Positions 1 through 4,684 of a DNA stretch of 5,457 nucleotides are shown in pieces. The notes beneath the pieces were generated by a model that searched no databases, had not been told where the DNA came from, and was given only the letters and a program-made list of their open reading frames with translations. The stretch is from Spirochaetaceae bacterium (GTDB lineage: Bacteria > Spirochaetota > Spirochaetia > DSM-2461), in assembly GCA_016342385.1 (NCBI GenBank), contig JAEINM010000299.1, forward strand, positions 1 to 5,457, written 5' to 3'. The translations under genes were made by a program, and so were the position numbers. Every line of letters starts with the position of its first letter. Positions within the stretch are counted from its first letter, which is position 1.

Positions 1-1
1 A

Positions 2-445
2 AGTCAGTTTAACATGTATGCATTGAAAAGCAAGGGCATAAAAATAAACACTTTTGAAGACATAAGGAACTACTCTGTTGGTACTCTGAGGGACGATGCC
101 GTTGAAAATATTCTTATGTTTAAGACCGGAATGAAACTTAGTGATTTTCAACGTGTGTCACTAAATCTAAACAACACTAAAAAACTGGCCGACGGAAGAG
201 TTGACCTTGTTCCCATGACATTTACAACTCTCAGTTTCACATGTCATGAAGCGGGATTAAATATTGATGATTTCGAACCGGTTTTCATTCTCGATAAAAA
301 GGGGATGTATTTTGCTTTTAACCTAGAGACTCCAGACCCAGTAATCCTAGAGCTTCAAAAGGCTTTTGATGATTTAAAAGAAGAGGGAGAACTGGTCGCA
401 ATATTCTCAAAATATGATCAGAAGATAAGTGAGTTAAACCCTTAA
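2..445 (+). CDS. ABC transporter substrate-binding protein, amino-acid type (partial, C-terminal half)
   Basis: This frame is open to the left edge of the window, so the gene begins outside it. The first ATG, at 14, has no Shine-Dalgarno site and lies mid-domain. The visible ~147 residues look like the second lobe of a family 3 periplasmic solute-binding protein (Venus-flytrap fold). They start with a stretch of the type 'K-[ST]-F-E-D-[IL]-x-x-Y-x-V-G-x-x-R', continue with 'L-A-D-G-R-V-D-L-V-P' (the usual 'GRvDav' strand), and end in the hallmark 'P-D-P-V-I-L-E-L-Q-K-A-F-D-D-L-K-E-E-G-E-L', then an 'IFSKY' helix. The family captures amino acids or similar small solutes outside the membrane for ABC import, and some members are sensor domains. 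This copy ends shortly after the domain, so no kinase or other output domain follows. No signal peptide can be seen because the N-terminus is missing. The ligand cannot be told. There is no clear terminator after the TAA, and nothing links it to the rib operon. Confidence 0.75.
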   Translation, partial: SQFNMYALKSKGIKINTFEDIRNYSVGTLRDDAVENILMFKTGMKLSDFQRVSLNLNNTKKLADGRVDLVPMTFTTLSFTCHEAGLNIDDFEPVFILDKKGMYFAFNLETPDPVILELQKAFDDLKEEGELVAIFSKYDQKISELNP

Positions 446-729
446 GTTTCTCAATAATCCAGTGTGGAGAATGCTTTCCGATCTACTCGGGGATTTCCTT
501 ATTATACACCTACATTCCTGAAATTGATAATTCTCTCGAAGTCCTCTGCCTGGTAAATTGGCTGAACCATTCGGAAGAGCTTATTGAAACTGCAAATGGT
601 AAAATTTTCCTATTAGAGAAAAATATCGATTCTTTAAGAAATATAATTACCGGCCCGGGAACCTGTGTCGAAATCGGTTGGAGGGCAAGGTGCAATAAAA
701 TATATTATGCAAATATAGAAGTTTTATAA
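433..729 (+). pseudogene. Open frame without a start codon; possible remnant of a decayed gene
   Basis: This frame stays open for 98 codons, from just after a TGA at 430-432 to a TAA at 727-729, but contains no ATG, GTG or TTG. It overlaps the last codons of the substrate-binding protein gene in another frame. From about 520 onwards it reads like real protein: a mixed alpha/beta composition with few rare codons, ending in a segment that contains 'ANGKIFLLEKNIDSLRNI' followed by 'GPGTCVEIGWRARCNK'. A short in-phase start (ATG at 471) exists in a different frame and stops after 16 codons, which would fit a frameshift near 515-520. I do not recognise the family. It may be the 3' end of a gene whose front was lost, or a chance open frame. 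Confidence 0.3.
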
Positions 730-950
730 AAATATTTATGCAAATAAACGAGATATAAATAATTTTACCCTGGATTCAGATGACCTTATTTAAGGGAATT
801 TGAATAGCAATAGACATTCCCGTTCCTGGAAAGAGAATATTTTTTATCATATTCTGGCTGGTGATTTTTGCCTAAATAAGATGGTTTAAATTTTTTAGAA
901 GACAATCTAAGTCATAACAAGTTAAAAAAACACTGTAAATAGATAAAAAA
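730..950 (+). other. AT-rich intergenic region, no gene recognised
   Basis: Both strands are broken by stops in all frames, and I see no tRNA, CRISPR repeat or insertion-sequence end. Small structures present are an 11-base direct repeat, ttatgcaaata, at 705-715 and 736-746 straddling the end of the preceding open frame; a short palindrome at 784-795 (cctta/taagg); and an 8-base inverted repeat, cttattta at 785-792 against taaataag at 873-880. A-tracts at 924-930 and 945-950 lie directly upstream of the rib promoter and could act as an UP element. Apart from those tracts I can assign no function. Confidence 0.5.
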
Positions 951-956
951 TTATAC

Positions 957-985
957 TTGACAAAAAAGTGAAACCTTCCTAATAT
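957..985 (+). promoter_or_regulatory. Promoter of the rib operon (sigma70/sigmaA type)
   Basis: A perfect -35 box TTGACA (957-962) is followed after exactly 17 bases by a -10-like TAATAT (980-985). A start site about seven bases further falls near 992, exactly where the P1 stem of the FMN aptamer begins, so the transcript would start with almost no extra leader. A-tracts at 924-930 and 945-950 precede the -35 box. The fit between promoter and aptamer supports the call more than the -10 box, which matches the consensus only partly. Confidence 0.75.
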
Positions 986-991
986 GAATTT

Positions 992-1120
992 GATTTTCGG
1001 GGTATGGTGAGTCTTAATTGACAATTCCAAACCGGCGGTATAGCCCGCGACTCTATCTTATGGATAGACTGATCTGGTGAGACTCCAGAGCCGACGGTAG
1101 AGTCCGGATGAAAGAAAATC
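992..1120 (+). promoter_or_regulatory. FMN riboswitch aptamer (RFN element)
   Basis: This RNA binds flavin mononucleotide and shuts down riboflavin synthesis when FMN is plentiful. All six helices can be traced. P1 is gattttc 992-998 with gaaaatc 1114-1120. P2 is tgg 1005-1007 with cca 1027-1029. P3 is gcgg 1035-1038 with ccgc 1045-1048. P4, the variable arm, is 1052-1057 with 1063-1068. P5 is tctgg 1073-1077 with ccaga 1085-1089. P6 is cgg 1095-1097 with ccg 1104-1106. The conserved core strings are present: GGGG after P1, ACCGGCGGT at 1031-1039, CCGCGAC at 1045-1051, CTGGTGAGA at 1074-1082, and GTCCGGATG at 1102-1110. Unusual here is a 12-base insertion (1011-1022) between the normally adjoining GTGA and AATTCC of the P2 loop; it can form a small gtc/gac hairpin. 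The aptamer sits directly upstream of ribD and controls the whole operon. Confidence 0.97.
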
Positions 1121-1144
1121 TTTTATTGTTGTAAGAAATACCCC
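999..1144 (+). promoter_or_regulatory. Candidate antiterminator: aptamer 5' strand pairs with the linker
   Basis: Three co-linear segments on the 5' side of the aptamer are complementary to the linker and the left arm of the terminator: ggggtat 999-1005 with atacccc 1138-1144 (7 bp), tctta 1012-1016 with taaga 1132-1136 (5 bp), and acaat 1021-1025 with attgt 1125-1129 (5 bp). The 17 pairs cross P1 and use the core GGGG and part of P2, so they cannot coexist with the FMN-bound aptamer. They also take C1142-C1144 from the terminator stem. Seen: the complementarity. Inferred: that this is the FMN-free, expression-on form. Confidence 0.55.
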
Positions 1145-1170
1145 CATGAATTTATTCGTGGGGTTTTTTT
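1142..1170 (+). terminator. Rho-independent terminator in the rib leader
   Basis: A 9-bp stem (1142-1150 with 1155-1163, including one T-G wobble at 1147/1158) closes the four-base loop ttta at 1151-1154 and is followed at once by seven T residues (1164-1170). It lies 22 bases after the aptamer and 43 bases before ribD, the standard position for a riboswitch attenuator: FMN binding leaves the stem free to form and ends transcription early. Confidence 0.92.
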
Positions 1171-1209
1171 ATAAAACACCCCCCGTTATCAACAAAGAAT
1201 AAAGGGGGT
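1160..1209 (+). promoter_or_regulatory. Mutually exclusive hairpins around the ribD ribosome binding site
   Basis: The ribD Shine-Dalgarno site is aagggggt (1202-1209), four bases from the end of its G-run to the ATG at 1213. Its G-run can pair with the upstream C-run: a1178 and c1179-c1183 with g1204-g1208 and t1209, a 6-bp stem with a 20-base loop that would hide the site. The same C-run can instead pair with the right arm and T-tract of the terminator: 1160-1169 with 1173-1182, ten positions with a single mismatch at 1165/1177 and a 3-base loop. This second hairpin is incompatible with both the terminator and the hiding stem, so it would leave the site open. The pairings are visible; their regulatory use is inferred. 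Confidence 0.45.
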
Positions 1210-1212
1210 AAT

Positions 1213-2307
1213 ATGAAACATATCCAGTATATGGAACGGGCATTGGAGCTGGCGAAGAAGGGTATACAAGAGGTTTCTCCCAATCCGGCTGTCGGTGCTC
1301 TTCTGGTAAAAGACGGCACGATTATCGGAGAGGGATATCATAGAGGATCCGGAACTCTTCATGCGGAAATTAAAGCGATTAACAGCGCTGGAGTGTCTGT
1401 TGAAGGAGCCACTCTCTATTCTACTCTGGAACCGTGTTCTACAAAATATGCGGGAAAGAAACAGGCCCCTTGTGTCGAAAGAATCATTCAGGAAAAAATA
1501 TCATCGGTTATCATCTCCTCTCTAGACCCGAATCCTCATGTTAATGGAAAAGGTGTGGAAATGCTGGAAAAGGCGGGAATACACGTTATCACCGGTGTTC
1601 TCGACGAAGAGAACAAAATCTTAAATGAAGTTTATATAAAAAATATGAGTCAGTCTCTTCCCTTTGTTCACATTAAAATCGCCCAGACAATTGATGGTAA
1701 AATCGCCACAGGATTAAGAGATTCAAAGTGGATAACAGATGAGAAGGCCAGAGAGGATGTCCACGAGCTAAGATCCTGCTATGACTCTATTCTGGTCGGT
1801 TCCGGAACTGTTAAATACGATGATCCTCTTTTGACAGTCCGTACTGTGAACAGGAAGTCTATTAAAAGGCTTGTTGTCAATAGTGATTTAGATATTCCTC
1901 TGACTCATAGAATATTTGAAAATCAGAATGAAAATCCTACCATGGTAATTACCGATAAATCAGTCAGTATGGAGAGACAAATCCCCTATAAGAGCAGAGC
2001 GATTGAAATATTACAGATTCCTTCGAGGGAGAAAAAGAGGATAGATCTGACGATTCTGATGAGAGAACTTTATGCCGAAGGTATCAGATCTGTTCTTGTG
2101 GAAGGGGGAAGTGAAATTTTTACATCCTTTATAAAAGATAAGATTTTTGACAAAATTTCATTTTATATAGCTCCTAAAATCTGTGGCTCTGGAATGGATT
2201 CTACTAAAGAGTTGGAGATTGAATATATGGTGGATGCTATTGAACTGAAGAATGTGCAGATTAGGACAATAAACAATCAGGTTGTTATGACCGGTTACAG
2301 GAATTGA
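1213..2307 (+). CDS. ribD: RibD: bifunctional diaminohydroxyphosphoribosylaminopyrimidine deaminase / 5-amino-6-(5-phosphoribosylamino)uracil reductase
   Basis: Cytosolic enzyme that deaminates the GTP cyclohydrolase II product and then reduces its ribosyl chain with NADPH. The 364 residues match the usual length. The deaminase domain (1-145) shows 'SPNPAVGALLVKDG' at 22-35, the zinc/catalytic H50-A51-E52 with Glu52 as proton shuttle, and 'TLEPC' with Cys75 and Cys87 as the remaining zinc ligands. The reductase domain (about 150-364) shows 'HIKIAQTIDGKIAT' at 153-166, 'SKWIT' at 171-175, a 'VGSGTVKYDDPLLTVR'-type loop near 195-211, and 'VEGGSE' at 296-301. The zinc-ligand loop is odd: 11 residues lie between Cys75 and Cys87, instead of the common eight in 'CSHxGKTPPC', and the histidine is replaced. 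The start at 1213 has a strong Shine-Dalgarno site and the family's normal N-terminus ('YMERALELAKKG'). It is the first gene of the operon, controlled by the FMN riboswitch; ribE follows after one base. Confidence 0.97.
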   Translation: MKHIQYMERALELAKKGIQEVSPNPAVGALLVKDGTIIGEGYHRGSGTLHAEIKAINSAGVSVEGATLYSTLEPCSTKYAGKKQAPCVERIIQEKISSVIISSLDPNPHVNGKGVEMLEKAGIHVITGVLDEENKILNEVYIKNMSQSLPFVHIKIAQTIDGKIATGLRDSKWITDEKAREDVHELRSCYDSILVGSGTVKYDDPLLTVRTVNRKSIKRLVVNSDLDIPLTHRIFENQNENPTMVITDKSVSMERQIPYKSRAIEILQIPSREKKRIDLTILMRELYAEGIRSVLVEGGSEIFTSFIKDKIFDKISFYIAPKICGSGMDSTKELEIEYMVDAIELKNVQIRTINNQVVMTGYRN

Positions 2308-2308
2308 A

Positions 2309-2950
2309 ATGTTTACAGGTCTAATTGAAGAAATCGGCAGTATAAAGTCGATTGTTCCTGTGGGACAAACGCTCCGGGGTGAGTTCATTTGCTCACTTGT
2401 TCTGGAAAATACCAGGATTGGTGATTCCATAGCTATAAATGGGGTTTGTCAGACTGTTACAGCTGTAACAAAAAATTCATTTACAGTCGAAATTTCTTCT
2501 ACTACATTAAGGAAAACGACTATATCTGAATGGCAAAATATGAAATATGTCAATCTGGAAAGAGCCATGAGACTGGAAGATCGTCTGGGGGGGCATTTCG
2601 TTCAGGGCCATGTCAATAACACAGCAGGCATTATAAAGATCGTTGAAAGCGAATCCATGATTCTCCTTGAACTTCAAATGGGTCAAGAAGATATGAAATA
2701 CATAATTGATGAGGGCTCGATTTCTGTTGATGGGATCAGTCTGACAGTTTCAGAAAAAAACAGAAAACAGAATATGATCTCTATCCGGGTTATTCCTCAC
2801 ACATTCAGGGGAACAACTTTGAAATATAGAAAAGCAGGAGATAGAGTCAACATCGAAACTGATATGATCGGTCGCTATATCGAGTCTCTGATTACAGGTG
2901 GAAAAGAGGAAAAATTAACCATAAAGGAACTCCGGAGTTGGGGGTATTAG
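2309..2950 (+). CDS. ribE: Riboflavin synthase, alpha subunit type
   Basis: Catalyses the last step: two molecules of 6,7-dimethyl-8-ribityllumazine exchange a four-carbon unit to give riboflavin plus the pyrimidine precursor. The 213-residue length and the N-terminus 'MFTGLIEEIGSI' are typical. The protein is two tandem lumazine-binding barrels. Repeat 1 (about 1-97) carries 'INGVCQTV' at 43-50 and runs into 'GGHFVQGHV' at 94-102. Repeat 2 (about 98-195) carries 'SVDGISLTV' at 139-147 and 'IETDMIGRY' at 182-190. By motif position Cys47, His101, Ser144 and Thr146 correspond to the E. coli active-site residues Cys48, His102, Ser146 and Thr148. The C-terminal helix beyond 'GRYIESL' supports trimer formation in the family. 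The ATG lies one base after the ribD stop, with an aggaattga Shine-Dalgarno site inside the end of ribD, so translational coupling is likely. Confidence 0.97.
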   Translation: MFTGLIEEIGSIKSIVPVGQTLRGEFICSLVLENTRIGDSIAINGVCQTVTAVTKNSFTVEISSTTLRKTTISEWQNMKYVNLERAMRLEDRLGGHFVQGHVNNTAGIIKIVESESMILLELQMGQEDMKYIIDEGSISVDGISLTVSEKNRKQNMISIRVIPHTFRGTTLKYRKAGDRVNIETDMIGRYIESLITGGKEEKLTIKELRSWGY

Positions 2951-2958
2951 GAAACAGT

Positions 2959-4155
2959 ATGAAAGATGAAAAATTTAATAAAATTCAGAAAATAATTGAA
3001 TTGTACAAAAAGGGTTCAATGATCATAGTCACAGATGATGAAGATAGAGAGAACGAAGGTGATCTAATGATCTCTTCTGAAAAAATATCTGTAGAGGATA
3101 TCAGTTTTATGGCCCGCTATGGACGGGGGTTGATCTGTGTCGCCATTGAAGATAACCGGGCTTCACAATTACAGCTGCCCTTGATGACATCAGGAAATGA
3201 TAGTCCCTTTTCTACGGCATTCACTGTTTCTGTTGATGCCGCAAAAGGAACGACTACGGGGATCTCCGCTTCTGATAGATTCAAAACGATTAAAACAATA
3301 ATTGATCCGAAATCTGTACCGGAAGATCTTTTAAGGCCGGGCCATATGTTTCCATTAATTGCGGCAAAAGGTGGACTGCTCGAAAGATCAGGCCATACTG
3401 AGGCTGCTGTCGAGCTGGGTAGACTGGTCGGTCATGCTTCTTCCGGTGTCATTTGTGAAATCATGGGAGATGATGGAACCATGGTCAGGGGAGAGGATCT
3501 TCAAGATTATGCCATGAGATTTGAATTGCCGATCCTGACTATTAAGGAATTGAAAGATTATCTCTATAACACTGAAAATCGGGAAGCTACTTTTCTGCCC
3601 ACAGATTATGGAGATTTTAATTTATACTGTTTTCCTTCGTCTCTATGTGATGAAATGCCTCATATAGCGCTTGTCCACAAAGAGATCGATCGCGATAAAG
3701 CCGTGAATCTCCGGGTCCACAGTGAATGTCTTACAGGAGATCTCTTCGGTTCGTTGCGCTGTGATTGCGGCAATCAATTGAAACAGGCCCTGGAAAGGAT
3801 TAATGAGAGTAAGGGAGTATTGATCTATATGAGGCAGGAGGGGCGGGGTATTGGTCTCAATAACAAAATGGAAGCCTACCGCTTACAGGATCGTGGATTT
3901 GATACAGTGGAAGCTAATCTGGAATTGGGATTTCTAAGTGATGAAAGAAACTATGAAGAAGCATCACAGATTATAAAAAGCCTCGGGATCACTCGTATTA
4001 ATCTAATGACTAATAATCCCGATAAAATAAGTTCTCTTGAATCTTATGGAATCATCATAGAGAACCGAATCTCACTGGAAATTGAATCCAATGTTTTCAA
4101 TGTGAGGTATCTGAAGACTAAAAAAGAGAAAATGAATCACTTACTAAGCGTATAA
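2959..4155 (+). CDS. ribBA: RibBA: 3,4-dihydroxy-2-butanone-4-phosphate synthase / GTP cyclohydrolase II
   Basis: Fused cytosolic enzyme that makes both precursors of the lumazine ring: the butanone phosphate from ribulose 5-phosphate (N-terminal half) and the pyrimidine from GTP (C-terminal half). The 398 residues fit the usual fusion. The RibB part (1-~205) shows the acidic metal site 'DDEDRENEGD' at 26-35, the 'TTGISASDR' loop, 'PGHMFPL' from 127 and 'SGHTEAAVEL' around 144. The RibA part (~210-398) shows 'RVHSECLTGD' at 252-261 with zinc cysteines C257, C268 and C270 in the expected spacing, 'RQEGRGIGL' from 292 and a late 'TNNPDK'. All key residues of both halves are present, so both activities are expected. 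I chose ATG 2959: AGGAA at 2949-2953, overlapping the ribE stop, is well spaced, and the domain starts normally. A TTG at 2938 in the same frame, overlapping ribE, would add seven residues and is less likely. Confidence 0.96.
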   Translation: MKDEKFNKIQKIIELYKKGSMIIVTDDEDRENEGDLMISSEKISVEDISFMARYGRGLICVAIEDNRASQLQLPLMTSGNDSPFSTAFTVSVDAAKGTTTGISASDRFKTIKTIIDPKSVPEDLLRPGHMFPLIAAKGGLLERSGHTEAAVELGRLVGHASSGVICEIMGDDGTMVRGEDLQDYAMRFELPILTIKELKDYLYNTENREATFLPTDYGDFNLYCFPSSLCDEMPHIALVHKEIDRDKAVNLRVHSECLTGDLFGSLRCDCGNQLKQALERINESKGVLIYMRQEGRGIGLNNKMEAYRLQDRGFDTVEANLELGFLSDERNYEEASQIIKSLGITRINLMTNNPDKISSLESYGIIIENRISLEIESNVFNVRYLKTKKEKMNHLLSV

Positions 4156-4182
4156 ACTGAACAGATAGAATAGGAGAACAAT

Positions 4183-4641
4183 ATGGAAATAAACGGATTG
4201 CTCAATGGAGAGGATATAAAAGTCGGTATAGTCGGGGCAAGATTTAATGATTTTATTACAAATAAACTGTTTGAGGGTGCTATGGATTGTTTAATCAGAC
4301 ATGGGGTTCTCGAGTCAGATGTCGATCTAGTCAGGGTTCCGGGAGCTTTTGAGATCCCTTTTATTGCCGATAAAATGGCGTCTTCAAAAAAATATGATGT
4401 TATCATCGCTCTGGGTGCCATTATAAGAGGAGCAACAGCTCATTTTGATATTGTCGCTTCAGAATCGGCAAAAGGTATTGCCCAAAGCGCTATGAAAAAT
4501 GGAATCCCCATCATTAATGGAATCATTACGACGGAAAATATCGAACAGGCTATTGAACGGGCGGGAACTAAAGCGGGAAACAAAGGTTGGGATGCCGCTC
4601 TTTCCGCTCTGGAAATGGCTGATCTCATCAATAAAATATAG
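4183..4641 (+). CDS. ribH: 6,7-dimethyl-8-ribityllumazine synthase (beta subunit)
   Basis: Condenses 5-amino-6-ribitylamino-uracil with the RibB product to form lumazine, the substrate of RibE; the family forms pentamers or 60-subunit shells in the cytosol. The 152 residues are full length. Visible motifs are 'GARFND' at 18-23 with Phe21 stacking on the pyrimidine, 'VPGAFEIP' at 52-59, 'ALGAIIRGATAHFD' at 76-89 with the catalytic-site His87, and 'EQAIERAGTKAGNKGWDAALSALEM' near the end. At 109-113 it reads PIING where many homologues have PVxFG; the substituted position (Asn112) lines the pocket from the neighbouring subunit and varies in the family (His or Asn are seen). The Shine-Dalgarno site aggaga (4172-4177) is five bases from the ATG and 27 bases separate it from ribBA, so it may be translated somewhat independently. 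It is the last gene of the operon. Confidence 0.97.
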   Translation: MEINGLLNGEDIKVGIVGARFNDFITNKLFEGAMDCLIRHGVLESDVDLVRVPGAFEIPFIADKMASSKKYDVIIALGAIIRGATAHFDIVASESAKGIAQSAMKNGIPIINGIITTENIEQAIERAGTKAGNKGWDAALSALEMADLINKI

Positions 4642-4644
4642 GTA

Positions 4645-4680
4645 GAAGAGGGGAGTCCCTTGGGGGGGAATTTCCCCTTC
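4645..4680. terminator. GC-rich hairpin between convergent genes, candidate bidirectional terminator
   Basis: An imperfect rod can form from gaag-gggga on the left to tcccc-ttc on the right: 4645-4647 with 4678-4680, a two-base bulge at 4648-4649, then 4650-4654 with 4673-4677. An inner tccc 4656-4659 faces ggga 4666-4669. It starts four bases after the ribH stop and ends four bases before the stop codon of the opposing gene, the place expected for a shared terminator. Neither side has a proper T-tract: the + side continues ccgtttatat, and the - side only turns T-rich some ten bases later. An intrinsic terminator is therefore likely but not certain. Confidence 0.5.
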
Positions 4681-4684
4681 CCGT

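Noticed and set aside
510..695. Open frame of 61 codons on the - strand
   Set aside because: It lies opposite the start-less + strand frame, has no Shine-Dalgarno site and no recognisable motif; it reads as an antisense shadow.
705..746. Direct repeat ttatgcaaata (705-715 and 736-746) as a regulator binding site or mobile-element end
   Set aside because: Only two short AT-rich copies, one inside the open frame at 433-729, not positioned at a promoter and with no associated recombinase.
730..950. A small RNA or tRNA gene in the AT-rich gap
   Set aside because: No cloverleaf, no promoter-plus-terminator pair, and only very short inverted repeats were found by eye.
1121..1205. Long-range pairing of cttttattgttg (1120-1131) with caac...gaataaag (1190-1205) enclosing the terminator
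   Set aside because: About twelve mostly A-T pairs with a four-base bulge; weak beside the competing G/C-rich stems, and it shares the linker used by the better antiterminator candidate.
2158..2430. Open frame of 90 codons on the - strand across the ribD/ribE junction
   Set aside because: It lies opposite two strongly supported genes and shows no family features.
4545..4600. RibH Asn112 and Trp134-like changes as signs of a non-standard lumazine synthase
   Set aside because: The catalytic-site residues Phe21 and His87 are present, and the substituted positions are known to vary in the family.
4137..4631. Two - strand open frames opposite ribH
   Set aside because: Both lie entirely or almost entirely opposite the well-supported ribH gene, and their translations show no domain.
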